This document shows, piece by piece, positions 9,142 to 18,365 of a DNA stretch of 64,000 nt. The notes under the pieces are model-generated. The model was not told where the DNA came from and did not search any database. It was given only the letters and a program-made list of their open reading frames with translations. This DNA comes from Pseudomonas fragi (lineage in GTDB: Bacteria; Pseudomonadota; Gammaproteobacteria; Pseudomonadales; Pseudomonadaceae), in the NCBI RefSeq assembly GCF_002269505.1, contig NZ_NQKQ01000014.1, positions 61,147-125,146 on the forward strand, given 5' to 3'. Position 1 is the stretch's first letter. Each line of letters opens with the position of its first letter. The translations under genes and the position numbers were made by a program.

Positions 9142-9519
9142 CCTGTTCTCCCACTTGCCCGAAGTCGGCCCGCCGGTAAGCCCGGACGGTGTATGGGAGC
9201 AATGATTGACTGCGGCTAAAAGCTGAACATCGTCCGATGGGACTAAGCAGCTCCGGAGAGGATGACGACCGTCGCTGCTGACGAGCAGCCTCGTTCCTGC
9301 GGCTGCTGCAAAAACACTGCAACTGTGGGAGCGAGCCTGCTCGCGAAGGTCGTTCACGAGCAGGCTCTCTCCCACAACAGGGCTTGACCTGCAGCAGAGT
9401 ATCTACAGCTTTCATCCCAAAGAGATCCTGTGCATGACCGGCTGGTCTAAATGGACGATGTTCCCCCATCCGGTTCGTGGAATAACTCATTCACTAGAAC
9501 AAAAACCGGGAGACCCGTC
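9142..9519. promoter_or_regulatory. Divergent promoter region of the catabolic island
   Basis: A 378-base gap between the minus-strand SDR operon and the plus-strand MFS gene. It contains a short palindrome CATCG-tc-CGATG (9228-9239) close to the SDR start, a candidate operator, and a REP pair (9324-9376). No convincing coding frame or sigma-70 promoter pair was found by eye. Confidence 0.5.
9324..9376. repeat. REP pair, TGTGGGAGC family
   Basis: TGTGGGAGCGAGCCTGCTCG and its imperfect reverse complement flank a short spacer. This is the common extragenic palindrome of fluorescent pseudomonads, also found here at 13913, 49329 and, degenerate, at 56842. Confidence 0.8.
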
Positions 9520-10851
9520 GTGTCCATACCCTTGCGCCCCACCTGGCGAACCCATTACGCATTGGGCGTTTTGGCAGCCATTTATATCTTCAACTACATA
9601 GACCGGCTGCTGATGGCCATCCTGATCGAGCCGGTGAAGGCCGAGTTCGGCATTTCCGACACCGGTATCGGCCTGCTTTCAGGTGTGACTTTTGCCGTGT
9701 TCTACACCCTTTTCGGCTTTCCACTGGGGCGCCTTTCCGATCGGATCGGGCGCAAAAAAGTCATCGCCTTCAGCTGTATTGCCTGGAGCGTCATGACCAT
9801 TTTCTGCGGCTTTGCCGCCAGCTTTACCATGCTGGTGATTGCCCGTATCGGGGTCGCTATCGGCGAAGCCGGGGGCACTGCGCCGTCAATGGCCATGGTC
9901 TCGGACCTGTACCCGCCCGAACGCCGCTCGACCGCCCTGTCGGTGTTGATGCTGGGCTCAAGCCTGGGGGCGATTTTCGGCCTCGGCCTGGGCGGCTGGA
10001 TTGCCCAGCATTACGGCTGGCGTTTCGCTTTTGTGGTGATTGGCGCACCGGGGATTTTGCTCGGGCTGATCCTGCTGTTTACCGTGCGGGCACCCAAGCC
10101 GGCGATGCTGGTCAGCCCCAATCTGGTCGCGCAAGATCACTGGCTGATCACTGTTCGCGAGTTGTTCCAGACACCGTCCTTTCTCTGGCTGGTATGCACC
10201 GGCGGCTCGGCGGCCATTGCCGGTTATGCCATCGGCACCTGGAGCCCGAGTTTCCTGATCCGCTCCCACGGCCTGAGCCTGCAGGACGCGGGCCTGCTGG
10301 CCGGGGTCGCAGGCGGTGCCGGGGCAACCATCGGCACCCTGACCTGCGGCATTTTGTGTGACCGCCTGGCCCGTCGCGACAAGGGCTGGCAAATCGGGGT
10401 GCCGCTGCTGGGCACGCTGATCAGCATCCCGTTCGGCCTGGCGTATTTCCTCTGGCCGGTGGGCACTGCATTTTATGTGGGCAGCACACCCATGCCGACC
10501 GCGTTTTTGTTTTATTGCGTATTCAGCTTTTTTGGGACCTGGTGGGCAACGCCCTGCCTGGGCGCCATCTCCCATCTGTTTCCGGCCACCCGCCTGGCCC
10601 AGGCCACTGCAATTTTTGTGATGGCCATGACCCTGCTCGGGGTCGGCGTCGGCCCGCTGCTGATCGGCATGCTCAGTGACGGCTTCGCCCATACCCTGGG
10701 TAACGAAGGCCTGCGCTACGCCCTGGCTTCCTGTATCTCGCTGCTGGTTCTGGCCTCGGTGTTTCTGGCCATGGCCTTGCCGCGCTATCGCAACCACCTG
10801 ATGAACAAGACCCCGACCCCAGCATCGCTGGCTGACGCGGCCACTGCCTGA
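9520..10851 (+). CDS. MFS transporter, spinster-like
   Basis: A 443-residue major facilitator with about twelve hydrophobic segments. The loop 2-3 signature GRLSDRIGRKK, an N-terminal YIFNYIDRLLMAILIEPVK and GEAGGTAPSMAMVSDLYPPERR are typical of the spinster-related subgroup often next to aromatic or alicyclic degradation genes. The GTG at 9520 is preferred because GGGAGA lies six bases before it; an ATG 69 bases earlier has no ribosome site. It is the first gene of a plus-strand operon with a hydrolase and a flavin reductase, so it likely imports the pathway substrate. Confidence 0.88.
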   Translation: MSIPLRPTWRTHYALGVLAAIYIFNYIDRLLMAILIEPVKAEFGISDTGIGLLSGVTFAVFYTLFGFPLGRLSDRIGRKKVIAFSCIAWSVMTIFCGFAASFTMLVIARIGVAIGEAGGTAPSMAMVSDLYPPERRSTALSVLMLGSSLGAIFGLGLGGWIAQHYGWRFAFVVIGAPGILLGLILLFTVRAPKPAMLVSPNLVAQDHWLITVRELFQTPSFLWLVCTGGSAAIAGYAIGTWSPSFLIRSHGLSLQDAGLLAGVAGGAGATIGTLTCGILCDRLARRDKGWQIGVPLLGTLISIPFGLAYFLWPVGTAFYVGSTPMPTAFLFYCVFSFFGTWWATPCLGAISHLFPATRLAQATAIFVMAMTLLGVGVGPLLIGMLSDGFAHTLGNEGLRYALASCISLLVLASVFLAMALPRYRNHLMNKTPTPASLADAATA

Positions 10852-10868
10852 CAACTGGAGATTGAGTG

Positions 10869-11696
10869 ATGACTGAACAAGACCTTCCCCTGCCCATCGG
10901 CCACTTTGTGACACTGGAAAGCGGCCTGCGCCTGCACTTTCTCGACGAGGGCAGCGGCCCGGTCGTATTGTGGCTGCACGGCAGCGGCCCGGGCGCCAGT
11001 GGCTACAGTAATTTCAAAGGCAACTACCCGCAGTTTGTGGCTGCCGGGTTTCGTAACCTGGTGGTGGATTTGCCGGGCTTCGGCCGCTCCGACAAGCCGG
11101 AAGATGTGAACTATGACCTGGCGTTCTTCGTCAACGCCATGTCGGGCTTTCTCAAGGCAGTGGGGGTCAAGCGTGCCACCTTGCTCGGCAATTCCCTGGG
11201 CGGGGCGATTGCCCTGGGCCTGGCGCTGGCTGAGCCGGAACGCGTGGAAAAACTGATTCTCATGGCACCAGGCGGTGTTGAAGAGCGCGAAACCTACTTC
11301 AAGATGATCGGCATCCAGCGCATGGTCGAGCTGTACAACGCCGGCCCGCTGGGCATCGAAGAGATGCGCCGGATCATGAGCCTGCAACTGTTCGACACCT
11401 CGCAACTGGACGACAACCTGCTGGCCGAGCGCGTGGCCGTGGCCGTGCATCAGCCGCGCAATCTGTTCAGCACCATGATGGTGCCCAACATGACCGAGCG
11501 CCTCGAAGAACTGCAGGCACCGATCCTCGGTTTCTGGGGCACCAACGACAACTTCAACCCCGCCACCGGCGCGCTGAAAGTGCTTAACCACGCGCCCAAT
11601 GCGCGCTTTATCATGCTTAATCAGTGCGGGCACTGGGTGCAGGTCGAATACCGTGACCTGTTCAACAAGGCGTGCCTGGAGTTCCTGCGCGGCTGA
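10869..11696 (+). CDS. Alpha/beta hydrolase, meta-cleavage product hydrolase type
   Basis: A 275-residue alpha/beta-hydrolase with the oxyanion segment HGSGPGASG (37-45), the nucleophile Ser109 in GNSLGG, Asp in FWGTNDNF and His in QCGHWVQ, matching the MhpC/BphD/HsaD group that splits C-C bonds of ring-opened dienes. ATG 10869 has GGAG eight bases upstream; an in-frame GTG three bases earlier is also possible. No ring-cleavage dioxygenase is in the window, so its diketone substrate would have to be made elsewhere, or the enzyme may be an esterase/lactonase of the same fold. Confidence 0.88.
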   Translation: MTEQDLPLPIGHFVTLESGLRLHFLDEGSGPVVLWLHGSGPGASGYSNFKGNYPQFVAAGFRNLVVDLPGFGRSDKPEDVNYDLAFFVNAMSGFLKAVGVKRATLLGNSLGGAIALGLALAEPERVEKLILMAPGGVEERETYFKMIGIQRMVELYNAGPLGIEEMRRIMSLQLFDTSQLDDNLLAERVAVAVHQPRNLFSTMMVPNMTERLEELQAPILGFWGTNDNFNPATGALKVLNHAPNARFIMLNQCGHWVQVEYRDLFNKACLEFLRG

Positions 11697-11773
11697 CCTT
11701 GCAACGGCATGACCTGCGGCTGCCTACGGGCGGCCGTATCCCCTTCCAGACACCCGCTCGGGCTGAAATAACA

Positions 11774-13903
11774 ATGACAAAATATCCTCAGTTACTGGCA
11801 CCCGGTCGCATTGGTTCCCTTGAACTGCGCAACCGCATCATCATGGCGCCCATGGGCTCCAACTTCGCCGAGGCCGATGGTCAGTGTGGCGAGCGTATCC
11901 AGGCCTATTACGAAGCCCGTGCCCGTGGCGGCGCCGGGCTGCTGATCATGGGTGTGTGCTCGGTGGCGTTTCCGGCCGGGACCGCCGAGCCATTCCAGGT
12001 CGGCGTTTCCAGCGATGACTTTATCCCCGGGCTAAGCCGCCTCGCCGAACGCGTCCACCAGCACGGCGCAAAAATTGCCATGCAGTTGCAGCACGCGGGC
12101 AAGACTGCAGTGCGCGACATGGCCGAAGGTCGGCAACTGTGGGTGCCTTCAGTGCCGCCGGTGCTCCAAAGCGACATGATGGCCGCGTTGACGCCCGAAG
12201 AACTGGCCAACTTTGTCAGCTCCATGAGGCGTCGCGCCGAAGGCTCGCCGATCCGGGTGATGGACAGCGACGATATTGCGCAGATGATTGACTGGTTTGC
12301 CTGTGCCGCCGATCGCGCCAGACGCGCTGGTTTCGACGGTGTGGAAATCCACGCGGCCCATGGCTACATCATCGCGGGCTTTTTGTCCGGCTATTACAAC
12401 CAGCGTGAAGACGAATACGGCGGCTCGCTGGAAAACCGCGCCCGGCTGTTGCTGCAAATCATCGCGGCCATACGGGCCAAGGTTGGCCATGAGTTTGCCG
12501 TGTGGCTGCGCCTGGACGCTGAAGAACTGCACACCCCCGGCGGCATCAATCTTCAAGACGCCATCGCCGTGGCACGTATGGCCGAGACTGCGGGTGTTGA
12601 TGCCGTCAGCGTATCGGCCACTGCGCGTATCACCAGCGGCGTGGTGTTTACCGAGGCGCCACTGGTGCACAAGCCCGGCGGTTATCTGGAATGGACCGCA
12701 GCGCTCAAGCGTAACGTGCAAGTCCCGGTGATTGCCGTGGGCCGGATCGAGCCTGATGTCGGTGAAGCGGCCCTCAAGCGCGGTGACTGCGACTTCATTG
12801 CCATGGCCCGCAAGTTCCTCGCCGACCCGGACTTGCCCAACAAGTTGCTCAATGATCAGGAAGCGAGCATCCGCCCGTGCATTTACTGCTACGTGTGTGT
12901 GAGCCAGATTTTTATCAACGAGCGGGTCAAATGCGCGGTCAACCCCATGACCGGCCATGAGTTCGAATACGTCATCGGCCCTACCGCTACGCCCAAGCAT
13001 CTGGTGATAGTGGGTGCCGGGCCTGCCGGGATGGAAGCTGCACGTATCGCAGCCTTGCGCGGCCATCGCGTGACCCTGCTCGAACGCAGCGACCGTCTGG
13101 GCGGCACGCTGTTTTTTGCAGGCCTGGCCTACGCCGAAAACGCCCGCCTGCTGGAGAACCTCAAGGTTCAGGTGCAGCAGTCATCCATCGATATCCGCCT
13201 GAACACCGAGGCCAGCCCCGCCCTGCTCCGTGATTTGGGCGCCGACCAGGTGCTGGTGGCCGTTGGCGCCGAGCGCGCGGCGCCCGCGATCCCCGGCGCC
13301 GATCAGGACCATGTCTGGAGCGGCGACGAATTGCGCCGTTTGATGACGGGTGACCGTGCCGAGGAAATAGCCAAACGCAAACTGTCCTTTACCCAGCGTG
13401 CGCTGATGAAGGCCGGCAGCCTGACTGGGGTTACCGACAGCCGTGAAGCCATGGAAAAACTGTCGCGGGTATGGATGCCACTGGGCAAGCGCGTCACCAT
13501 TATCGGTGGCGGACTAGTGGGCCTGGAACTGGCGGAATTCCTCATCGCCCGCGGGCGCCAGGTCACCGTACTGGAAAGCGGCACGCACCTGGGCCGGGAA
13601 CTGGCCATTGTGCGGCGCTGGCGGGTACTGCATGAAATTCGCGTGCATGGCGGCGAGTTGATCACCGGGGCAAGCGTTACCGCCATCGACGGTCACAGCG
13701 TACGCTATCAACTGGCTGATGGTACTTCTGCACAGAGTGACGCCGACTCCGTGGTACTGGCCATCGGCGCCCAGCCCGATACCGGACTGCTCGACGAACT
13801 GACCCGAGCGGGGTTGAGCGCCAGCAGCATTGGCGACTGCCACAGTATCGGCTATATCGAAGGCGCCATCAGTGCCGGGCACAAAGCTGGACGTGAAGCC
13901 TAG
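11774..13903 (+). CDS. Fe-S flavin oxidoreductase of the BaiCD/TMADH/dienoyl-CoA reductase family
   Basis: A 709-residue three-domain protein. The N-terminal FMN barrel starts [22 protein letters not shown] and has [13 protein letters not shown]; four cysteines (369, 372, 375, 387) in CxxCxxC-x11-C bind a 4Fe-4S cluster; an FAD domain with GAGPAG near 412 and a second dinucleotide domain with GGGLVGLE near 576 follow. The CxxCxxC spacing is that of trimethylamine dehydrogenase and differs from the CxxCxxxC of E. coli FadH. Members reduce conjugated enoyl-CoA or 3-oxo-4-ene steroids. It follows the hydrolase by 77 bases, likely the same operon. Confidence 0.9.
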   Translation: MTKYPQLLAPGRIGSLELRNRIIMAPMGSNFAEADGQCGERIQAYYEARARGGAGLLIMGVCSVAFPAGTAEPFQVGVSSDDFIPGLSRLAERVHQHGAKIAMQLQHAGKTAVRDMAEGRQLWVPSVPPVLQSDMMAALTPEELANFVSSMRRRAEGSPIRVMDSDDIAQMIDWFACAADRARRAGFDGVEIHAAHGYIIAGFLSGYYNQREDEYGGSLENRARLLLQIIAAIRAKVGHEFAVWLRLDAEELHTPGGINLQDAIAVARMAETAGVDAVSVSATARITSGVVFTEAPLVHKPGGYLEWTAALKRNVQVPVIAVGRIEPDVGEAALKRGDCDFIAMARKFLADPDLPNKLLNDQEASIRPCIYCYVCVSQIFINERVKCAVNPMTGHEFEYVIGPTATPKHLVIVGAGPAGMEAARIAALRGHRVTLLERSDRLGGTLFFAGLAYAENARLLENLKVQVQQSSIDIRLNTEASPALLRDLGADQVLVAVGAERAAPAIPGADQDHVWSGDELRRLMTGDRAEEIAKRKLSFTQRALMKAGSLTGVTDSREAMEKLSRVWMPLGKRVTIIGGGLVGLELAEFLIARGRQVTVLESGTHLGRELAIVRRWRVLHEIRVHGGELITGASVTAIDGHSVRYQLADGTSAQSDADSVVLAIGAQPDTGLLDELTRAGLSASSIGDCHSIGYIEGAISAGHKAGREA

Positions 13904-13912
13904 CGATACACC

Positions 13913-13940
13913 TGTGGGAGCGGGCTTGCCCGCTCCCACA
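13913..13940. repeat. Single REP hairpin between convergent genes
   Basis: A perfect 12-base inverted repeat, TGTGGGAGCGGG with a cttg loop, sits between the ends of the flavin reductase and the LysR gene. It has no T-run but may act as a bidirectional transcription barrier. Confidence 0.85.
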
Positions 13941-13947
13941 ACCGCGA

Positions 13948-14829
13948 TTACCAGGTTCTTTCCAACAAGCTGTCAAACATCGCCTGGGCCGCTGCTGACA
14001 GTTCATGCCCCGGTTTGGTGAGTACCCCTATCGCCCGCTCTACCACGGGCTCATGCAAGGTGATGCAACAGGCCCCCAACTCACGCATCTGTTCGGCACA
14101 CAGGGCTGGCACCACGCTCACACCCAACCCGCTGGCGACCATGCGCCCCACTGTGGCCAACTGGTGACTTTCAAATTCCACCGGCAACTTCATCTGCCGT
14201 GCCTGCAAGTGTTCTTCAAGCATTACCCGTACCGCGGAAGGCCGCTGCAAGGTGATAAAGGGCTGTTCCAGCAGGGTGTGCCAGTCAATCAACTGGTGCC
14301 CGGCCAGTGCCGAGTCACGGGGCACAACGGCGACAAAACGGTCCAGATACAGCGGGGTGAACGTCAGCGACGAAGCGCCCGCCGGCTCGAAAGCCACACC
14401 CAACTCCACCTCCCGGTCACGCACCATCTCCAGCACCTGTTCGTTGATCACATCGTTGACCGTAACGTTGACCTTGGGATGACGCACGCGAAAGCTTTTT
14501 ACAATGGCCGGCAGCACGTTGCCCGAAAACGACGGGATGGCGGCCAGGGTCACACGCCCGCGCTGCAGGGTGAAGCGCTGGCGCATTTGGTCTTCGACAT
14601 TGTCCCAGTCAGCAATCAAACGCCGGGCCAGCGGCAACAGCGATTCGCCCTCCGGAGTCAGGGCCACATTGCGCGTGGTGCGACTGAACAATCGCCCGCC
14701 CAGGCCCTGCTCCAGCGCCTTGATGGTCAGGCTCAAGGCCGACTGCGACAGATGCAGGCGCTCGCAGGCCACAGCAAAACTCAGGCTCTGGGCCACGGCA
14801 AGAAAGGCACGGATCTGTTTTACGGTCAT
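13948..14829 (-). CDS. LysR family transcriptional regulator
   Basis: A 293-residue regulator with an N-terminal winged helix-turn-helix (FLAVAQSLSFAVACERLHLSQSALSLTIKALE) and a periplasmic-binding-protein-like effector domain. It is transcribed away from the CoA-transferase genes, with a 133-base shared promoter region containing an inverted repeat, the usual LysR layout. The divergent LysR/dhcAB-type order suggests control of those genes; in P. aeruginosa a LysR gene (dhcR) precedes dhcA and dhcB. Whether it also controls the catabolic island to the left is open. Confidence 0.93.
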   Translation of the reverse strand: MTVKQIRAFLAVAQSLSFAVACERLHLSQSALSLTIKALEQGLGGRLFSRTTRNVALTPEGESLLPLARRLIADWDNVEDQMRQRFTLQRGRVTLAAIPSFSGNVLPAIVKSFRVRHPKVNVTVNDVINEQVLEMVRDREVELGVAFEPAGASSLTFTPLYLDRFVAVVPRDSALAGHQLIDWHTLLEQPFITLQRPSAVRVMLEEHLQARQMKLPVEFESHQLATVGRMVASGLGVSVVPALCAEQMRELGACCITLHEPVVERAIGVLTKPGHELSAAAQAMFDSLLERTW

Positions 14830-14846
14830 GGCTCGGCCTCATGCTT

Positions 14847-14899
14847 ATTGATTTGTTTTATCTATTAATCGTCCTTAAAAATCAACTTATCAAATCAAT
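14847..14899. promoter_or_regulatory. Inverted repeat in LysR/CoA-transferase divergent promoter
   Basis: ATTGATTTG (14847-14855) and its exact reverse complement CAAATCAAT (14891-14899) bracket 35 AT-rich bases. The position between a LysR gene and its divergent target makes it a candidate regulator-binding region. Confidence 0.5.
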
Positions 14900-14962
14900 G
14901 TTGCGCGGTAACACTCATGACCAATGGCTGAGCACAGCCGGCGAATAATAAAAGAGGTACAT

Positions 14963-15661
14963 ATGGCAGGTTTCGATAAACGTGTGGCGTCCTATGAAGA
15001 AGCCCTGGCCGGGCTCAAGGACGGCATGACCGTGATCTCTGGCGGCTTTGGCCTGTGCGGCATCCCGGAGAACCTGATCAACGAGATCAAGCGCCAGGGC
15101 ATCCGTGACCTGACCGTAGTGTCCAATAACTGCGGGGTCGACGGTTTCGGCCTTGGCGTACTGTTGCAAGACCGCCAGATCAGCAAGGTCATCGCCTCGT
15201 ATGTCGGTGAAAACGCCCTGTTCGAAAAACAGTTGCTCAGCGGCGAGATTGAAGTGGAACTGACCCCCCAGGGCACTCTCGCGGAAAAAATGCGCGCCGG
15301 CGGCGCCGGTATCCCGGCATTTTTCACCGCAACCGGTGTCGGTACGCCCGTGGCTGACGGCAAGGAAACCCGTGAATTCAAGGGCCGTACCTACCTGATG
15401 GAAGAGTCCATCACCGGCGATTTTGCCATTGTCAAAGGCTGGAAAGCCGATCACTTCGGCAACGTGATCTACCGTCACACCGCGCAGAATTTCAACCCGC
15501 TGGCCGCTACGGCGGGCAGGATTACCGTGGTTGAAGTCGAAGAAATCGTCGAACCCGGCGAGCTGGACCCGACGCAGATCCACACCCCGGGCATCTACGT
15601 CGACCGGATCATTTGCGGCACGTTCGAAAAACGTATCGAACAACTTACCGAACGTAACTGA
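14963..15661 (+). CDS. dhcA: 3-oxoacid/dehydrocarnitine-type CoA-transferase subunit A
   Basis: A 232-residue alpha subunit of a family I CoA-transferase: [13 protein letters not shown] near the start, the [12 protein letters not shown] segment, ENALFE and the C-terminal [13 protein letters not shown] 14963 has AAGAGG seven bases upstream. It pairs with the beta subunit 42 bases downstream. The enzyme moves CoA from succinyl- or acetyl-CoA to a 3-oxo acid, in the cytoplasm. The sequence closely recalls P. aeruginosa DhcA (dehydrocarnitine CoA-transferase), but acetoacetate/3-ketoadipate transferases are similar, so the acid it accepts is uncertain. Confidence 0.85.
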   Translation: MAGFDKRVASYEEALAGLKDGMTVISGGFGLCGIPENLINEIKRQGIRDLTVVSNNCGVDGFGLGVLLQDRQISKVIASYVGENALFEKQLLSGEIEVELTPQGTLAEKMRAGGAGIPAFFTATGVGTPVADGKETREFKGRTYLMEESITGDFAIVKGWKADHFGNVIYRHTAQNFNPLAATAGRITVVEVEEIVEPGELDPTQIHTPGIYVDRIICGTFEKRIEQLTERN

Positions 15662-15703
15662 TCCCCAACCCCCAGCTCCCGAACCCGAGCACGGAGAACC
15701 ACA

Positions 15704-16363
15704 ATGGCTCTTACCCGCGAACAAATGGCACAGCGCGTCGCCCGCGAAATGCAGGACGGCTTCTACGTAAACCTGGGCATCGGCATCCCGACCCTGGTTG
15801 CCAACTACATCCCCGAAGGCATGGAAGTCATGCTGCAATCGGAAAACGGCCTGCTCGGCATGGGCGCCTTCCCCCGCGTCGGTGAAGCCGATGCAGACAT
15901 GATCAACGCCGGCAAGCAAACCGTTACGGCGCGCATCGGAGCGTCGATTTTTTCCTCGGCCGAATCCTTCGCAATGATTCGCGGCGGCCATATTGACCTG
16001 ACCGTACTCGGCGCATTTGAAGTCGACGTCCAGGGCAATATCGCCTCCTGGATGATCCCCGGCAAACTGGTCAAGGGCATGGGCGGCGCGATGGATCTGG
16101 TGGCCGGTGCCGAGAACATCATCGTCACCATGACTCACGCCTCCAAGGACGGCGAGTCCAAACTGCTGTCGCGCTGCAGCCTGCCGCTGACCGGCGCCGG
16201 ATGCATCAAGCGCGTACTGACCGACCTGGCCTATCTGGAAATCGACAACGGCGCCTTCATCCTCAAGGAACGTGCCCCGGGTGTCAGTGTTGAAGAAATC
16301 GTCAGCAAAACTGCCGGCAAACTGATCGTCCCCGAGCATGTGCCCGAGATGCAATTTGCCTGA
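15704..16363 (+). CDS. dhcB: 3-oxoacid/dehydrocarnitine-type CoA-transferase subunit B
   Basis: A 219-residue beta subunit carrying the catalytic glutamate, Glu47 in SENGLLGMG, which forms the glutamyl-CoA intermediate. Other family marks are NLGIGIPTLVANY at 23-35 and GGAMDLVAGA. It starts with ATG behind GGAGAA and completes the heterodimer or heterotetramer with the preceding subunit. Together they could activate or finish the degradation of a short keto acid, for instance the end product of the neighbouring catabolic island or carnitine-derived dehydrocarnitine. Confidence 0.87.
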   Translation: MALTREQMAQRVAREMQDGFYVNLGIGIPTLVANYIPEGMEVMLQSENGLLGMGAFPRVGEADADMINAGKQTVTARIGASIFSSAESFAMIRGGHIDLTVLGAFEVDVQGNIASWMIPGKLVKGMGGAMDLVAGAENIIVTMTHASKDGESKLLSRCSLPLTGAGCIKRVLTDLAYLEIDNGAFILKERAPGVSVEEIVSKTAGKLIVPEHVPEMQFA

Positions 16364-16390
16364 TCAACCCTGCGCAGTTAACAGGTTTGC

Positions 16391-16840
16391 TCACACCGGG
16401 TGTTTATTCACCCGGGTTTGCCCGGGGCCAACCACCCTGCCGTCCGCAGCAACAGGCTGCATGACAGCCAGCGGCTTTTGCGTGTCGATGTCCACTAACT
16501 GTGAATGCACCTCGTGCGGCGCAAACAGGTGCTGCTCGGCCCATTGGCGAAACGCCACAACCACCGGGAACAAGCTCTCCCCCTTCGCCGTCAGCACGTA
16601 CTCCTGATACGCGGTTCCGTCTGACGCGGGCCGCACTTCAAAAATTCCCGCCTCGACCAGATGCTTCAGGCGGTTGGTCAGCACACTGCGCGCTACACCC
16701 AGGCCACTCTGGAAGTCGCCGAAACGCCGCACGCCATCAAAGGCATCGCGCACGATCAGCAATGACCAACGATCGCCAATCAAATCCACAGACCGCGCCA
16801 CCGGGCAAGTCGGTGCAGGATCAACAGGCTGCTTTTGCAT
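16391..16840 (-). CDS. HxlR family transcriptional regulator
   Basis: A 149-residue MarR-like winged-helix regulator of the HxlR family: CPVARSVDLIGDRWSLLIVRDAF at 12-34, RFGDFQ and SVLTNRLKHLVEAGI are the usual markers. A single Cys (Cys12) lies at the position that senses redox or aldehydes in some members. It is divergent from an MFS gene, and the gap between them is full of symmetric AGACT/AGTCT elements, so it probably represses that carrier. Confidence 0.92.
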   Translation of the reverse strand: MQKQPVDPAPTCPVARSVDLIGDRWSLLIVRDAFDGVRRFGDFQSGLGVARSVLTNRLKHLVEAGIFEVRPASDGTAYQEYVLTAKGESLFPVVVAFRQWAEQHLFAPHEVHSQLVDIDTQKPLAVMQPVAADGRVVGPGQTRVNKHPV

Positions 16841-16888
16841 TCAGACTCCTCCGTTTGCCCTGCAAGTCAGGGCCAGCTCATGCAACAA

Positions 16889-16941
16889 GTTTCATTTTAA
16901 GACTCGTTACCTTAGAATGAAACCAGTCTTAATTTGAGACT
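16889..16941. promoter_or_regulatory. Interleaved inverted repeats, probable HxlR operator
   Basis: GTTTCATT (16889-16896) pairs with AATGAAAC (16916-16923), and TTAAGACT (16897-16904) with AGTCTTAA (16925-16932). A third AGACT (16937-16941) follows. The arms alternate A-B-A'-B', which suggests two protein-binding faces rather than one RNA hairpin. Confidence 0.6.
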
Positions 16942-16962
16942 AGATTACCGAGAGGTTTGCCC

Positions 16963-18189
16963 GTGCCCAATGACCTTCCTTTGACAGCCCCTGCGGCGCC
17001 CCCAACGCGTACACCTCAAGGCCTGGTCGGGCTGCTTGCCTGCGCCAGCGGCTTGAGTGTGGCGAATGTTTACTACGCCCAACCCCTGCTGGACCAGATG
17101 GCGGGCGACTTTGCTATCAGCACGGCTGCGGTCGGCGGGGTCATCACCGCTACCCAGGTCGGCAGCGTGCTGGCATTGCTGCTGATCGTGCCTTTGGGTG
17201 ATCAGCTCAACCGCCGACACTTGATGCTGGTGCAGATAGGCGCATTGATTGCAGCGCTGTTTTGCCTCGGCATGACTCACTCTGCGGCGATTATGCTGCT
17301 GGCCATGCTGGCAGTCGGACTGCTGGGCACGGCCATGACCCAGGGCTTGATCGCCTTCGCCGCCGCAGCGGCCCGCCCGCGAGAGCGTGGCCGTGTGGTC
17401 GGTACGGTGCAGGGCGGGGTTGTGATTGGCCTGCTGCTGTCACGGCTGGCAGCCGGGGTGATTTGCGACCTGGCCGGGTGGCGTTGGGTGTATCTGGGCT
17501 CGGCGCTGGTGATGGCGCTGCTCGCCCTGATCCTGTGCAAAGTCTTGCCGGCACAGCGCCCTTCAACAGCGCCCATGGCCTACCCGCAATTGGTCTGGTC
17601 CATGTTCAGACTGCTCAAGGAGGATCCTGTGCTGCAAATCCGCGGCATGCTCGCCCTGTTTGTGTTTGCCGTACTGGGTATTTTCTGGAGCGCATTGGTA
17701 TTTCTTCTGAGTCAGACGCCCCATGAGTTCTCACACACAACAATCGGCTTTTTTGGCCTGGTCGGTGTCGCGGGTGCGCTGGCAGCTTCACGTGCAGGCA
17801 TCCAGGCAGATAAGGGGTTGGGGCAGCTCACTACCGGTCTGGCACTGGGGTTACTGATAGTGGCCTGGGTTGCCCTGTGGCTGACGCCTTGGTCATTGCT
17901 GTGGCTGGTGCTCGGCATTGTCATCCTGGACCTTGGCGCACAGGCCGTGCATGTCACCAACCAGAGCATGATTTTCAGCGCCCGATCCGACTCGCACAGC
18001 CGGGCTGTAGGCTGCTACATGCTCTTTTATGCCATTGGCAGCGGGCTGGGAGCACTGGCATCCACGGCCGTGCATGCCGCATACGGCTGGACCGGCGTAT
18101 GCGTACTCGGCGCTGGCGTCAGCGTCGTCGCCCTTGGGTTCTGGGCTGTGACATTGCGTCATACACCAGCCATGGCCCTGCCAGCGTAG
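16963..18189 (+). CDS. MFS transporter, drug/sugar efflux type
   Basis: A 408-residue twelve-helix major facilitator. The N-terminus has SGLSVANVYYAQPLLDQMAGDF, characteristic of the YnfM/YdeA-like DHA1 exporters in Pseudomonas, and loop 2-3 reads PLGDQLNRRHLM. The GTG start at 16963 is favoured since GAGAGG ends seven bases before it; a TTG six bases upstream is the alternative. It lies divergently from the HxlR regulator, which probably controls it. The exported compound is unknown. Confidence 0.9.
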   Translation: MPNDLPLTAPAAPPTRTPQGLVGLLACASGLSVANVYYAQPLLDQMAGDFAISTAAVGGVITATQVGSVLALLLIVPLGDQLNRRHLMLVQIGALIAALFCLGMTHSAAIMLLAMLAVGLLGTAMTQGLIAFAAAAARPRERGRVVGTVQGGVVIGLLLSRLAAGVICDLAGWRWVYLGSALVMALLALILCKVLPAQRPSTAPMAYPQLVWSMFRLLKEDPVLQIRGMLALFVFAVLGIFWSALVFLLSQTPHEFSHTTIGFFGLVGVAGALAASRAGIQADKGLGQLTTGLALGLLIVAWVALWLTPWSLLWLVLGIVILDLGAQAVHVTNQSMIFSARSDSHSRAVGCYMLFYAIGSGLGALASTAVHAAYGWTGVCVLGAGVSVVALGFWAVTLRHTPAMALPA

Positions 18190-18341
18190 TCGCCTGCAAC
18201 AAGGGCATGATTTGTCATGGCCGCACACCTATTTGAGCTGCTGCGATGAAGGCCGGTGGCTAGTCTTTTTCGAGACCACCACCCAAGCCGCAACCACTCA
18301 TCGGAACAAAACATGAAGGTATATAACAAAGCTTGCAGAAC

Positions 18342-18357
18342 GTCTCCAAATGGAGAC
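18342..18357. promoter_or_regulatory. Palindrome over the toxin ribosome site
   Basis: GTCTCC-aaat-GGAGAC is a perfect inverted repeat directly before the toxin gene. Its right arm supplies the GGAGA ribosome site, and a TATAAC -10-like element lies upstream (18322-18327). Type II antitoxins bind such palindromes to repress their own operon. Confidence 0.6.
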
Positions 18358-18365
18358 AATCGTTT

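Noticed and set aside
14915..16354. A 479-codon minus-strand frame opposite both CoA-transferase genes
   Set aside because: It spans two well-supported genes and their spacer, which is typical of a composition artefact.
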